Counted from the first letter of the stretch, positions 7,221-16,580 are shown. The stretch is 64,000 bases of DNA from Streptomyces albicerus (GCF_008905045.1 NZ_VWMY01000004.1:176787-240786), one strand, 5' to 3'. Numbers and translations are program-made. The notes: generated by a model from the letters alone, not told the origin.

Positions 7221-8039
7221 ATGAACTCACCCGGCGACAGTCCGCGAACCGTCCCGGTCCTGCGCCGCCCGCCTGCCCCCGCCGACACCGTCCTGTGGGA
7301 GCCGAGCGAGCGCTGGGTGCGCGGCACCAAGGGCGACGTCACGGTCGTCGACAGCCATCGGCCGATCCTGGTCTGGGAGCCCGGTCGTCCGGTACCGCTG
7401 TATGCCTTCCCGCGCGAGGACGTCCGTACGGACCTGCTGAGGCAGACCGACAAGGACGCCGGCCGGCCCCACGCCGGTACGACGCTCTTCTACGACCTCG
7501 TTGTCGGCGGTGAGACCATTCCCGGCGCGGCGTGGACCTACCCCGGCGAGGAGTTGGGCGCGTACATCTCCTTCGAGTGGTTCGGGCGGGACGTGCTCGA
7601 CCACTGGTACGAGGAGGACGAGGAGATCTTCGTGCATCCGCGCGACCCCCATAAGCGGGTGGACGCGCTGCCCAGTTCCCGGCATGTCCAGGTCGAGATC
7701 GACGGCGCGGTCGTCGCGGACACCCGCGCACCGGTGCTCCTCTTCGAGACGCATCTGCCCATCCGGTACTACATCCCCCGCGAGGACGTACGCCTCGATC
7801 TGTTCACCCCCACCGACCATCGGACCCGCTGCCCCTACAAGGGCCTGGCCACCGAGTACTGGTCGTGGACGGGCGCCGATGTGCCGCCCAACATCGCCTG
7901 GAGCTATCCCGATCCCCTGCGGGCCGTGCACGCCATCAAGGACCGGGTGGCTTTCTACAACGAGGCCGTCGACATCACCGTCGACGGAGAGCGCCTGGAA
8001 CGCCCGGTCACCGAATTCATCAAACCACCGGAGCGGTGA
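7221..8039 (+). CDS. Tandem DUF427 domain protein
   Basis: The 272-residue protein has two DUF427 copies: the first around residues 30-110 (VDSHRPILVWEPGRPVPLYA, FPREDVRTDLL, AAWTYPGEE), the second around 150-245 (VADTRAPVLLFETHLPIRYY, IPREDVRLDLF, IAWSYPDPL). The duplicated 'PREDV..DL' motifs confirm the repeat. DUF427 is a small beta-fold of unknown biochemistry frequent in actinobacteria and proteobacteria. GAGGAGG (7209-7215) fixes the ATG at 7221. It is monocistronic with a hairpin at its stop codon. Confidence 0.85.
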   Translation: MNSPGDSPRTVPVLRRPPAPADTVLWEPSERWVRGTKGDVTVVDSHRPILVWEPGRPVPLYAFPREDVRTDLLRQTDKDAGRPHAGTTLFYDLVVGGETIPGAAWTYPGEELGAYISFEWFGRDVLDHWYEEDEEIFVHPRDPHKRVDALPSSRHVQVEIDGAVVADTRAPVLLFETHLPIRYYIPREDVRLDLFTPTDHRTRCPYKGLATEYWSWTGADVPPNIAWSYPDPLRAVHAIKDRVAFYNEAVDITVDGERLERPVTEFIKPPER

Positions 8040-8047
8040 GCTCCGGT
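8027..8047. terminator. Hairpin overlapping the DUF427 stop codon
   Basis: ACCGGAGC, loop GGTGA containing the TGA stop, GCTCCGGT. An eight-bp perfect stem between convergent genes. Confidence 0.65.
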
Positions 8048-8106
8048 CCGCTCCGGTCGCCCGGGGTGTCCTGCCGCCGACGAGACCTGGTGGGGCAGGC
8101 TGTCGG

Positions 8107-9078
8107 TCAGGACACCTGGTCCGCCAGGGCCGTCAGGGTGCGTTCGCCGGCCGGGTCGGCGGCGGTGGCGGGGACGAGGGCGATCTCGTCCAGGCCGGCC
8201 GCGGCGTAGGCGTCGATGCGGGCGCGGACGGTGGCGGCGTCGCCCACGAGGGCGACTGTGTGCGCGGCCTCGGGCGGAAACGCCGCGAGCAGCGTCTCCG
8301 GGTCGGCGCCGGAACGCGCCAGCTCCACCGCCTCACCGAAGCCGGCCTCGGCGAACACATCGCTGTATCCCGGGACCGTCAGGTAGCCGACGATGCTCCG
8401 CAGGACCTGCGTGAGGGACTCCGGCTCCGGGTCGACGGCCGCGGGCAGCCAGGCGGCCAGCCGCGGCGGCGTCCGGCCCGTACCCTCCGAGGCCGCGGTC
8501 AGCTTGGCGCGCAGCACGCGGACCTGCTCCGGGGAGACGACATCGAGCAGCATGCGATCGGCGTGCTCGGCGGCCGCGGCGATCGCTCGGTCGCCGAAGG
8601 CCGCCACGGTGAGCGGGCCGCCGGGCGGCCGGTGCCGGCGGCGGAAGGTACTTTCGGGCACGATCTCCTCGCCCGGTTCGCCGTGCATGAGGCCGCGGAC
8701 CGCCTCGGCGGAGTGCGCCAGTGCGGCCGCAGGCCGGGTGCGGGGCCGGCCGTGCACGCCTTCGACGACTCTCTTGCTGGAGGTCCCGAGCGCCACCCCG
8801 ACGGGGCGGCCGATCACGGCGGCGGCCGACGCGGCGCCTCTGGCGATGGTCAGCGGGTCGCGTACGGAGACGGGTACGGGCCCGGCTGTCAGGGTGGCCC
8901 GCTCGGTGGCGAGTCCGATCGCCGTGGCGAGGACGAACGCGTCCCATGTGGGTCCCTCCCCCGCCCACACTTCGCGGTACCCGAGCCGGTCGGCGAGCGC
9001 GGCGACCCGCAACGGCTCGTCGATGGGGCTGTCGTCCTCTCGCGCCGCGGCGACCACGCTGATGTCCATGACCTTCAC
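8107..9078 (-). CDS. LLM-class (luciferase-like) flavin/F420-dependent oxidoreductase
   Basis: A 323-residue TIM-barrel protein. It begins MDISVVAAAREDDSP (after an alternative GTG-Lys-Val lead) and shows ALADRLGYREVWAGEGPTWD, LATAIGLATERATLTAGPVP, VGVALGTSSKRVVEG and AAFGDRAIAAAAEHADRMLL, the conserved core of the bacterial luciferase/F420 reductase superfamily. In actinomycetes this branch usually uses F420. The substrate is unknown. The start is GTG 9078 or ATG 9069; AAGG before the latter is slightly better. It diverges from the metallophosphoesterase with only 46 bases between. Confidence 0.85.
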   Translation of the reverse strand: MKVMDISVVAAAREDDSPIDEPLRVAALADRLGYREVWAGEGPTWDAFVLATAIGLATERATLTAGPVPVSVRDPLTIARGAASAAAVIGRPVGVALGTSSKRVVEGVHGRPRTRPAAALAHSAEAVRGLMHGEPGEEIVPESTFRRRHRPPGGPLTVAAFGDRAIAAAAEHADRMLLDVVSPEQVRVLRAKLTAASEGTGRTPPRLAAWLPAAVDPEPESLTQVLRSIVGYLTVPGYSDVFAEAGFGEAVELARSGADPETLLAAFPPEAAHTVALVGDAATVRARIDAYAAAGLDEIALVPATAADPAGERTLTALADQVS

Positions 9079-9124
9079 CGTACTTGCCTGGGTCTGGGTA
9101 CGAGATCGTTGTTACCGTTCACCG

Positions 9125-10621
9125 ATGTCTGACTCTTCACGCGACACCGCGGAGGGCGCCGGCTGGGGCACCGCGGAACGCGGCGACTACAAGCGGCTGA
9201 TGCCGCGTCGGGTCGAGAAACTCTCATGGCTCGACCCGAGGACACTGTGGCCCGCCCGCAACGGCGTACTGGCCTCCTGGTTCGGCGACCCCACAGGCCG
9301 GATGCGCGGCCGATGGGTGGAGCAGCGGACAGCCGCCGGAGCTCCCGCCGACAAGGTGGTCCGGCGTGACGATCCGGACCACTTCTCCTTCATGGTCATC
9401 GGGGACACCGGAGAGGGCGACGACCCGCAGTACGCCGTCGTCCCGGGCTTTCTGAAGGTCAGTCAGGGCACGGAATTCGCCGTCCTCGCCAGTGATGTGG
9501 TCTATCCGGTCGGTACGACCGACGACTACGGCACGAAGTTCTTCCGCCCGTACAAGGACTACCAGGCACCCATCTACGCGATACCCGGAAACCACGACTG
9601 GTACGAGGACCTGCACGGCTTCATGCGCGTCTTCTGCGAGGCCCCGGCCCTCGCGCCGCCGGCCGCACCCCGTCCGCTGACGCCCGCCTGGCTGCGGTCG
9701 CTGCTGTGGCACAAGCCGCGTACGGTCGACGAACAACGCCTGGCCGAGGCACGGAAGTTGCGCTCCGCTCCTGCCCAACAAGCCGTCCAGCCGGGCCCGT
9801 ACTGGGCCGTCGACGCCGGGCCGGTGCGCATCGTAGGCATCGACACAGGTCTGCTGGGAACCGTCGACGCCGAGCAGGGCCGCTGGCTTCGTGAGGTGTC
9901 CAAGGGAGACATCCCCAAGATCCTCATCACCGGCTCCCCCTTGTACGTGGACGCCGAGCACCAGCCGTGCCCGATCGAAGGCGGCGGAACCGTCGACGAC
10001 ATCGTGCGCGATGCGGACCATCACTACGTGGCCGCGATCGGCGGCGACATCCACAACTACCAGCGCTACCCGGTGCGGGTGGACGACCGCACGATCCAGT
10101 ACGTGGTCGCCGGTGGCGGCGGAGCCTTCATGCACGCCACCCACACCATCCCGCGCGTCTCCGTCGGCGGCGTCCCCGAGGACGACTTCCGCTGCTACCC
10201 ACTGCGCGGCGACTCGCTGGCCTTCTACAGCAGGCTCTACGGACGCCGACTGCGTATGCGGCGTTTCTTCACCCTCACCGAAGGTCAGGCGACCGCCGTC
10301 ATCGCCGAGCGCCTCGGCATCCGTCCGACCCGCAGCCAGAGCTCGCCCGCTCGCGTCACCCTGCGCACCCGCCTGGTGGCGAGTCTGCTCGGCGTCGGCG
10401 GCCGTCCCGACCGCGCGTCGCGCTTCCGTCTCCCCGTACGCAAGGTCTACACGCAGCTCTTCTCGCCGGGCTCGGCGACCTACAGCCCGCCGTTCTTCAA
10501 GTGCTTCCTGCGCCTGGACGTCACCCCGGACTCGGTCCGGTTGCGCTGCTTCTCGGCGACGGGCAATCGCCGGCAGGAACTCGATCCGCCCGTCGAGGAC
10601 GAGGTGACCATCCCCCTGTAG
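9125..10621 (+). CDS. Metallophosphoesterase, calcineurin-like
   Basis: A 498-residue cytoplasmic-type protein. Metal-binding blocks are FMVIGDTGEGD (about residue 95; D-x-G variant without the usual first His), LASDVVYPVG (D at GD/N block), YAIPGNHDWYED (GNHD motif), TGSPLY, and IGGDIHNYQRY (GD/GxHxH block). The C-terminal 130 residues are an added basic domain, FYSRLYGRRLRMRRFFTLTE onward. The substrate is unknown. TACCGT lies 6 bases before the ATG, suggesting a leaderless transcript. The intergenic gap shared with the divergent oxidoreductase is too short for separate control regions. Confidence 0.85.
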   Translation: MSDSSRDTAEGAGWGTAERGDYKRLMPRRVEKLSWLDPRTLWPARNGVLASWFGDPTGRMRGRWVEQRTAAGAPADKVVRRDDPDHFSFMVIGDTGEGDDPQYAVVPGFLKVSQGTEFAVLASDVVYPVGTTDDYGTKFFRPYKDYQAPIYAIPGNHDWYEDLHGFMRVFCEAPALAPPAAPRPLTPAWLRSLLWHKPRTVDEQRLAEARKLRSAPAQQAVQPGPYWAVDAGPVRIVGIDTGLLGTVDAEQGRWLREVSKGDIPKILITGSPLYVDAEHQPCPIEGGGTVDDIVRDADHHYVAAIGGDIHNYQRYPVRVDDRTIQYVVAGGGGAFMHATHTIPRVSVGGVPEDDFRCYPLRGDSLAFYSRLYGRRLRMRRFFTLTEGQATAVIAERLGIRPTRSQSSPARVTLRTRLVASLLGVGGRPDRASRFRLPVRKVYTQLFSPGSATYSPPFFKCFLRLDVTPDSVRLRCFSATGNRRQELDPPVEDEVTIPL

Positions 10622-10761
10622 GGCCAGGCCCTCGAATGGCGGAGCCGGGTGGACAGGCAGACGATGGACTGGAGGGGTTCGGCCGACGCAGGCCGCGGAC
10701 GTCGCGGGGCAACGACCGGCCCCGGAGAGTGCTGGGCAAAGTCAGATTGGAGGGAACCGTC

Positions 10762-11127
10762 ATGATGGAGGTCAAGACGGTCGAAAAGCCGGATGAGCGG
10801 CGCGATTTCCCTCGTGGTCACCTCGAAGCCGTCCACCTCACCGGGCTCGACTTCGCCGTGGGTACGTTCGAGCCGGGCTGGCGGTGGTCCGAGTCCGTGG
10901 CTCCGATCGCGGGCACCGAGAGCTGCCAGGTCCATCACAACGGTTATGTCGTCCAGGGCCGTATGCGGATCCGCATGGACGACGGCGGCGAGGGCGAGGT
11001 GGGCCCCGGCGACGTCTTCGTCGTACCGCCCGGCCACGATGCCTGGGTGGTGGGGGACGAACCCGTCGTGGTGCACGACTTCGCCGGAGCCATGGCGCAG
11101 GAGTACGCGAAGGCCAAGGACGAATAG
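10762..11127 (+). CDS. Small cupin-fold protein (121 aa)
   Basis: MMEVKTVEKPDERRDFPRGH, then LDFAVGTFEPGWRWSESVAP, GTESCQVHHNGYVVQGRMRI and GPGDVFVVPPGHDAWVVGD make up a minimal cupin barrel. Motif 1 holds CQVHHNGYVVQGRM, and motif 2 ends GHDAW. Similar small proteins are annotated only as cupin domain-containing; the reaction is unknown. GGAGGG (10749-10754) precedes the ATG. It lies 140 bases after the metallophosphoesterase and converges with the response regulator gene, leaving just 23 bases between them. Confidence 0.8.
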   Translation: MMEVKTVEKPDERRDFPRGHLEAVHLTGLDFAVGTFEPGWRWSESVAPIAGTESCQVHHNGYVVQGRMRIRMDDGGEGEVGPGDVFVVPPGHDAWVVGDEPVVVHDFAGAMAQEYAKAKDE

Positions 11128-11150
11128 CGAGACGTGTCCCTGTCTCCCCG

Positions 11151-11840
11151 TCAGCCGGTGCCGGTCGGGCCTCCCGGGGAGATCAGGCCGGTCTCGTAGG
11201 CGAGGACGACGGCCTGGACCCGGTCGCGGAGGTCCAGCTTCGACAGGATGCGGCCGATGTGTGTCTTGACCGTGGTCGGGCTCAGGAACAGGCGGTCCGC
11301 GAGCTCGGCGTTGCTGAGGCCCGTCGCGAGCAGGCGGAGCACCTCGAGCTCGCGCGGGGTCAGGCCGGACAGGTCGCGGTGGAGGGTGGCCTGCGGAGCC
11401 TCTTCGCGCTGGGCGAAGCGTTCGATCAGCCGGCGGGTGATGGTGGGCGCGAGCAGGGCGTCACCCGACTGCACCAGGCGTACGGCGGCCACCAGATGCT
11501 CGGGCGTGACGTCCTTGAGCAGGAAGCCGCTGGCGCCGGCGGTGAGTGCCGCGTAGACGTAGTGGTCGAGGTCGTACGTGGTGAGGATGATGACCCGGGT
11601 GTCGCCCGGTCCGTCACCGCCGAGGATCCGCCGGGTGGCTTCGATGCCGTCCATCTCCGGCATCCGGATGTCCATGAGCACGACGTCGGGCCGGGTACGG
11701 CGGACGGCGGCGACCGCCTCGGCCCCGTCGGCCGCCTCGGCCGTCACGTCGATGCCGTCGGCGGCGAGGATCATCCCGAAGCCCGTACGGACCAGGGCCT
11801 GGTCGTCGGCGATGACGGCGCGCAGCGGCGGCCGGTTCAC
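11151..11840 (-). CDS. LuxR/NarL-type response regulator
   Basis: The 229-residue protein has a receiver domain (RAVIADDQALVRTGFGMIL; phospho-Asp in PDVVLMDIRMPEMDG; switch Thr in VIILTTYDLD; Lys in GASGFLLKDV) followed by a C-terminal LuxR helix-turn-helix (LTPRELEVLRLLATGLSNAE, TVKTHIGRILSKL). The GTG at 11840 overlaps the kinase stop as GTGA, giving translational coupling; a GTG four codons earlier is the alternative. It pairs with the kinase upstream and likely controls the divergent ABC transporter. Confidence 0.93.
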   Translation of the reverse strand: MNRPPLRAVIADDQALVRTGFGMILAADGIDVTAEAADGAEAVAAVRRTRPDVVLMDIRMPEMDGIEATRRILGGDGPGDTRVIILTTYDLDHYVYAALTAGASGFLLKDVTPEHLVAAVRLVQSGDALLAPTITRRLIERFAQREEAPQATLHRDLSGLTPRELEVLRLLATGLSNAELADRLFLSPTTVKTHIGRILSKLDLRDRVQAVVLAYETGLISPGGPTGTG

Positions 11841-13180
11841 GCGGTCCGCCACGGCACTCGGGCCTTGATCCGGTATCCGCCGGTGAGGGTCGGCCCGGCC
11901 GTGAGTTCGCCGCCGTAGACGGCCAGCCGTTCGCGCAGCCCGATCAGCCCGCGGCCGTTGCCGTCCACCGGCGGGGCGTCGTGGGCGCCGCCGGTGTCGA
12001 TGACTTCGATCTCGAGACAGTCGTCCGTGTAGCCGATCGTGACGGAGGCTTCGGCGCCGGCCGCGTGTTTGATCGTGTTGGTCAGTGCCTCCTGCACCAC
12101 GCGGTACGCCGTCAGTTCCACGCCGGGCGGCAGGGGGTCCGGCGGCAGGGACACCGCGACGCCGACCGGGGTCCCGGCGGCGCGGACCCGTTCGGTGAGG
12201 GCGTGCAGCTGTCCGAGGCCGGGCTGCGGTTCGAGGCCGTCGGCGGGGGTGTCGGTGCGGCCGGCGGGGGTGTCGGTGCGGCCAGTGTCCGGACCGGCCA
12301 ACAGGCCCATCACATGCCGGAGTTCGGCCATGGCGGCCCGGCCGCCGGCCTCGACCGCCAGCAGTGCTTCCTTCGACCGTTCCGGCGTCGCGTCCATCAC
12401 CTTGCGGGCCGCGCCCGCCTGGATCACCATCACGCTGACATTGTGGGTCACGACGTCGTGCAACTCGGCGGCTATGCGGGCGCGTTCCTCCTCGACGGCC
12501 CGGCGCGTGGCCTCGTCCTGGGCCTGTTGCAGCTGCGCGTACCGGTCCCGGCTCGCCGCCAGCTGCCGTTGCCAGAACCGGACCAGGCTGGCCAGCACGC
12601 CGGCGATCAGCAACACGACCGCCGGGCTCGACCAGCCCGGCAGGATGGGTTCGGTCTCCCGGAACGCGAGGCCGGCCAGCACCGCGGCGACGACCAGTCC
12701 GGCCATCGCCCGGATCCGGTGGCGGCTGTAGACGACGGCGCTGTAGGCGCCGATGACGAAGGTCACCACGTTCATCCAGGAGGCGTCGTCGACCATGGCC
12801 AGCGTCGCGCACATCACCACGGCGAACGCGGCCAGCGGATACAGACGCCTGGCCGCCAGCGGCAGCGCCGACAGCACGACGAGCGGCCAGAGTCCCGATG
12901 AAGACTCCTCGTGCACCCGGATGCCCGGGGGCGGGGGCACGGGCGGAATCGGAACGTCCTGATCGACCCGGACCGGTCCGCTGTCGGGATAACGCGCAAC
13001 CCAGATCAGTGCGATGACGGTCAACGCGACCGCCAGCACCACATCTGCGCGCAGCGCCCTGCGCGACACCGGGGCAGCCCTCGCCTCCGGGCGTAGCGCG
13101 CCGCGCAGTTGTTGACGCCGGCCGCGCCGGTGGTCCGTGTCCACCGGCTCATTGTGCGACCCGCCCCCTCGGGCCCGCAT
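11837..13180 (-). CDS. NarL-class sensor histidine kinase
   Basis: About 447 residues. An N-terminal region of five or six membrane segments (ADVVLAVALTVIALIWVARY, GLWPLVVLSALPLAARRLYP, MNVVTFVIGAYSAVVYSRHR, AMAGLVVAAVLAGLAF, AVVLLIAGVLASLVRFW) is followed by a HisKA_3 dimerisation helix with phospho-acceptor His in RIAAELHDVVTHNVSVMVIQ and an ATP-binding domain (VVQEALTNTIKHA, GNGRGLIGLRERLAVYGG). Only a short extracellular loop is seen, as in intramembrane-sensing kinases. The linker contains an exact 21-bp tandem duplication (12241-12282) encoding GRTDTPA twice. The start is uncertain (ATG 13180 or GTG 13144). It diverges from the ABC transporter genes. Confidence 0.9.
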   Translation of the reverse strand: MRARGGGSHNEPVDTDHRRGRRQQLRGALRPEARAAPVSRRALRADVVLAVALTVIALIWVARYPDSGPVRVDQDVPIPPVPPPPGIRVHEESSSGLWPLVVLSALPLAARRLYPLAAFAVVMCATLAMVDDASWMNVVTFVIGAYSAVVYSRHRIRAMAGLVVAAVLAGLAFRETEPILPGWSSPAVVLLIAGVLASLVRFWQRQLAASRDRYAQLQQAQDEATRRAVEEERARIAAELHDVVTHNVSVMVIQAGAARKVMDATPERSKEALLAVEAGGRAAMAELRHVMGLLAGPDTGRTDTPAGRTDTPADGLEPQPGLGQLHALTERVRAAGTPVGVAVSLPPDPLPPGVELTAYRVVQEALTNTIKHAAGAEASVTIGYTDDCLEIEVIDTGGAHDAPPVDGNGRGLIGLRERLAVYGGELTAGPTLTGGYRIKARVPWRTA

Positions 13181-13363
13181 CAGCCTGCGCGACCAGGGCC
13201 GTGTCCGTCAGGAGTACGTCGCAGGGAGGACCCCGGGGCCGGGTCATCCGCGGGGAGGGCCGGATGTCGGTGCCGCGGCCGACGCGCCCGGTGGACGGCC
13301 GCCCCTACGTTCGCTGCAGCCGGCGACCAGCAGAGCCCTCTCGACCGTAAAGGACGGACTCCC

Positions 13364-14056
13364 ATGTCCCAGGTGATCCAACTGGACGGCGTGGCCAAGC
13401 GCTACGACACCGTCGGCACGCCCGCGCTCGGACCGCTCACGCTCTCCGTCGAGAAGGGTGAGGCCCTTGCCGTGACGGGTCCCTCCGGCAGCGGCAAGTC
13501 CACACTGCTGAACCTCGTCGCGGGCCTGGACAAGCCGACCGAAGGCGCCGTGACCGTGGCCGGGCAGCGGATCGACCAGCGATCCGAGCACGCTCTGGCC
13601 CGGTTCCGCCGCGAGCAGATCGGCATGGTGTTCCAGTTCTTCAATCTGCTCGACGATCTCACCGTCGCGGACAACATCCAGCTCCCGGCCCAGCTGACCG
13701 GGACCGCTCGGCGCAAAGCGGCGGACCGCGCCATGGAGCTCATGGAGGTGCTGGGCATCCAGAAGCACGCCCGCGCCTACCCGGGCCGGCTGTCCGGCGG
13801 CGAACGTCAGCGGGTCGCGGTGGCCCGGGCGCTGGTCAACCGGCCCGCGCTGCTGCTCGCCGACGAGCCGACCGGCGCCCTCGACACCGCCTCGGGCCAG
13901 GACGTACGGGACCTGCTGGTGGACCTGCACCGCGGCGGGCAGACCATCGTGCTGGTCACGCACGACCTGGCGCTGGCCGAGGCGTGCGCGAGCCGCACGA
14001 TCCATCTGGTCGACGGCCACCTCGCCCTCGACTCGCGTGCGGAGGCCGTCCGATGA
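13364..14056 (+). CDS. ABC transporter ATPase, MacB/LolD type
   Basis: A 230-residue ATPase with Walker A GPSGSGKSTLLNLVAG, Q-loop MVFQFFNLLDDLTVADNI, signature LSGGERQRVAVARAL, Walker B LLLADEPTGALD and switch His in LVTHDLALAE. The 'FNLL..LTV.DN' Q-loop and 'DEPTGALD' are typical of the MacB/LolD/FtsE subgroup that pairs with FtsX-like permeases. AAAGGA lies upstream of the ATG. The stop overlaps the permease start as ATGA. Together with the divergent two-component system it forms the common module for sensing or exporting cell-envelope-active peptides or lipids. Confidence 0.93.
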   Translation: MSQVIQLDGVAKRYDTVGTPALGPLTLSVEKGEALAVTGPSGSGKSTLLNLVAGLDKPTEGAVTVAGQRIDQRSEHALARFRREQIGMVFQFFNLLDDLTVADNIQLPAQLTGTARRKAADRAMELMEVLGIQKHARAYPGRLSGGERQRVAVARALVNRPALLLADEPTGALDTASGQDVRDLLVDLHRGGQTIVLVTHDLALAEACASRTIHLVDGHLALDSRAEAVR

Positions 14057-16422
14057 GCCTCTTCGGCACCGGCGCATTCGGCCGGGTGGTGCGTTCCGGG
14101 GTGGGGCGGCGCCGCGTGCAGACCGTGGTGATCGCCCTGGCCACCATGATGGCCGTCGCCGCGGCAGTGGTCGCGGGGTCGCTCATCGTTGCCTCGAACG
14201 CCCCCTTCGACCACGCCTTCGCCAAGCAGCAGGGTGCGCATATCACCGCGCAGTTCGATCCGGCCAAGGCGAACGCGTCGCAGCTGAAGGACACCGGGCA
14301 GGTGGACGGCGTCACCGCGAGCGCAGGACCGTACCCGTCCACGACCATCCACCCGGTGGATTCGAACGGCGGGCACCTTCCGGGGCTGACCCTCGTCGGG
14401 CGGTCCAGTCCGGACGGCGACGTGGACAAGCTTGACCTGAAGTCCGGCCGGTGGGCGGCGAAGCCCGGCGAGATCGTGCTGTCCGCGTCGTTCACCGGAC
14501 CCATGCTCGGCGTCGGCTCGACCCTCAAGGCTTCGGACGCCGCAGACAGCCCGACCCTGACGGTCGTCGGCTTCGCGACGTCGGTCAGCGAGACCGCCGA
14601 CGCCTGGGCGACCCCCGGGCAGGTCAGCGCGCTGGGGTCGAAGGACACCCCGGTGACCAGCCAGATGCTCTACCGCTTCGACTCCGCGGGAACGAACGGG
14701 CAGATCGCCGCCGACCGCAAGGCCCTCGCCGCCGCGGTGCCGTCCGGTGCGCTGGTGGGTACCCAGTCCTACCTGGACACCAAGCGCGCCGCCGATCAGG
14801 GCGCGGCCCCGACCATCCCTTTCCTGGTGGCCTTCGGTGTGCTCGGCATCGTGATGTCGGTGATCATCGTCAGCAGTGTGATCAGCGGCGCGGTCGGCGC
14901 CGGCCTGCGCCGCATCGGCATCCTCAAGGCCATCGGCTTCACCCCTCGCGAGGTCGTGCGGGCCTACGTGGCCCAGGCACTGATCCCGGCCGGCGCCGGC
15001 ATCGCGCTGGGGGTCGTGCTGGGCAATCTGCTGGCCATGCCACTGCTGGAGGACACCGAGCAGGTCTATGGCAGTGCCTCGCTGACGGTGGCCTGGTGGG
15101 TGGACGTTCTGGTGCCGGCCGTCGCGCTGCTCGTCGTCGGGATCGCGGCGCTGGTGCCCGCGCTGCGGGCCGGGCGACTGCGCACGGTGGAGGCCATCGC
15201 GGTCGGCCGGGCGCCACGCACGGGGCGCGGGCAGTGGGCGCACCGGGCGGCGGGGCGGCTGCCGCTGCCGCGGGCGGTGACCTACGGGCTCGCCAGCCCC
15301 TTCGCCCACCCGGTCCGTACGACCGCGATGCTGCTCGCGGTGGCCTTCGGCACACTCGCGGCGACCTTCGCGGTGGGGCTGACCTCGTCTCTGAACGCGG
15401 TCGGCAGTGCGTCGGATCCCGAGGACCGCGCCGCGGTCACCGCCGTCAGCGGCGTACCGGGCGGAGCGGGCCGCGGACCTGTCCCCCGGGGCGACCAGGA
15501 GCCCCCGTCCGCCGACCCGGCGAAGGTCCGCGCCGCCATCAAGGCGCAGCCGGGCACCGCTTCGTACTACGGCATGTCCCGGACCGACGTCACCGTGGCC
15601 GGGATCTCCGGCCCGGTCGACGCCAGCTTCTACCAAGGCGATTCACGTCCAGGCAGCTACGAGATGATCTCCGGGCACTGGATCACCGGCGCGGGGCAGG
15701 TCGTCGTGCCCACACGCTTCCTGGAACGAACCGGCACCAAGATCGGCGACACGGTGCGGGTGACCCTCGAGAAGGACACGCGGACCCTGCGAATCGTCGG
15801 CGAGGCCTTCGACACCTCGAACGACGGCCTGGCGATCCACGCGGACCTCGGCAGCTTCCCCGGGGCCGAGCCCCAGGTCTTCCACATCGAGGTGAAGCCG
15901 GGCGTCTCTCCCGCCGATTACGCCGGGAAGCTCGCCGCGGTGGTGCGGCCACTGGGCGGCGACGTCATGGCCAACTCCCCCTCGGAACAGGAGAACATGA
16001 TCCTCATCCTGAACGCGATGGCGGTGCTGCTCACCCTCATGCTGGTCTCCGTGGCGGGCCTCGGCGTGCTCAACTCTGTCGTCCTGGACACCCGGGAACG
16101 TGTCCACGACCTCGGCGTCTGCAAGGCGCTCGGCATGTCGCCGCGGCAGACCGTGAGCCTCGTACTCGCCTCGGTGGCCGGCATCGGCGTGCTCGGCGGT
16201 CTGGTCGGCGTGCCGGCCGGGTTCGCGCTGCACGGCTTCGTACTGCCGGTGATGGGGCACGCCGGGGGCACCAATCTGCCGCCGTCGGTCCTCGATGTGT
16301 ACGCGCCTTGGCAGCTGGCGCTGCTGGGGCTGGCCGGGATCACGATCGCGCTGCTGGGTGCGCTGCTCCCGGCGGGCTGGGCGGCCCGGGCCCGTACGGC
16401 GACGGCGCTGCGCACGGAGTAG
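14053..16422 (+). CDS. FtsX-like ABC permease (large, duplicated)
   Basis: A 789-residue membrane protein. One N-terminal segment (VVIALATMMAVAAAVVAGSL) is followed by a large extracytoplasmic MacB-PCD-like domain, then FtsX segments (IPFLVAFGVLGIVMSVIIVS, LIPAGAGIALGVVLGNLLA, VLVPAVALLVVGIAALVPAL). The pattern repeats: AMLLAVAFGTLAATFAVGL, a second external domain, then ILNAMAVLLTLMLVSVAGLG, VASVAG-type and LALLGLAGITIALLGALLPA. The 'RRIGILKAIGFTPREVV' and 'HDLGVCKALGMSPRQTV' loops are the paired FtsX coupling motifs. The start overlaps the ATPase stop. Substrate is inferred to be an envelope-active peptide or lipid, unproven. Confidence 0.92.
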   Translation: MSLFGTGAFGRVVRSGVGRRRVQTVVIALATMMAVAAAVVAGSLIVASNAPFDHAFAKQQGAHITAQFDPAKANASQLKDTGQVDGVTASAGPYPSTTIHPVDSNGGHLPGLTLVGRSSPDGDVDKLDLKSGRWAAKPGEIVLSASFTGPMLGVGSTLKASDAADSPTLTVVGFATSVSETADAWATPGQVSALGSKDTPVTSQMLYRFDSAGTNGQIAADRKALAAAVPSGALVGTQSYLDTKRAADQGAAPTIPFLVAFGVLGIVMSVIIVSSVISGAVGAGLRRIGILKAIGFTPREVVRAYVAQALIPAGAGIALGVVLGNLLAMPLLEDTEQVYGSASLTVAWWVDVLVPAVALLVVGIAALVPALRAGRLRTVEAIAVGRAPRTGRGQWAHRAAGRLPLPRAVTYGLASPFAHPVRTTAMLLAVAFGTLAATFAVGLTSSLNAVGSASDPEDRAAVTAVSGVPGGAGRGPVPRGDQEPPSADPAKVRAAIKAQPGTASYYGMSRTDVTVAGISGPVDASFYQGDSRPGSYEMISGHWITGAGQVVVPTRFLERTGTKIGDTVRVTLEKDTRTLRIVGEAFDTSNDGLAIHADLGSFPGAEPQVFHIEVKPGVSPADYAGKLAAVVRPLGGDVMANSPSEQENMILILNAMAVLLTLMLVSVAGLGVLNSVVLDTRERVHDLGVCKALGMSPRQTVSLVLASVAGIGVLGGLVGVPAGFALHGFVLPVMGHAGGTNLPPSVLDVYAPWQLALLGLAGITIALLGALLPAGWAARARTATALRTE

Positions 16423-16492
16423 GAGCAGGGGGGACGCTTGCGGTCGGGCAGGACCGGTGTCGCTACCGGCGCCGGCTGCACACGGGAGAAGA

Positions 16493-16576
16493 GCGGGCCG
16501 CCCGTCACGGTCACGGAGTTTGCGGCCCGCACCATCTCGGTGCCCTGCTCAACGTGAGGCCGGGCGGTCGCCCGGC
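16493..16576 (+). terminator. Two hairpins after the FtsX permease gene
   Basis: GCGGGCCGC (16493-16501) pairs with GCGGCCCGC (16522-16530). Then GCCGGGCG (16559-16566) pairs with CGCCCGGC (16569-16576). They lie between the permease stop and the stop of the convergent methyltransferase gene and could terminate both. Confidence 0.6.
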
Positions 16577-16580
16577 TGCT

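Noticed and set aside
13807..15636. 609-codon minus-strand frame opposite the ABC ATPase and FtsX permease genes
   Set aside because: Shadow of the real plus-strand genes: low-complexity Arg/Gly/His-rich translation, no domain, while the plus strand has full ABC and FtsX motifs.
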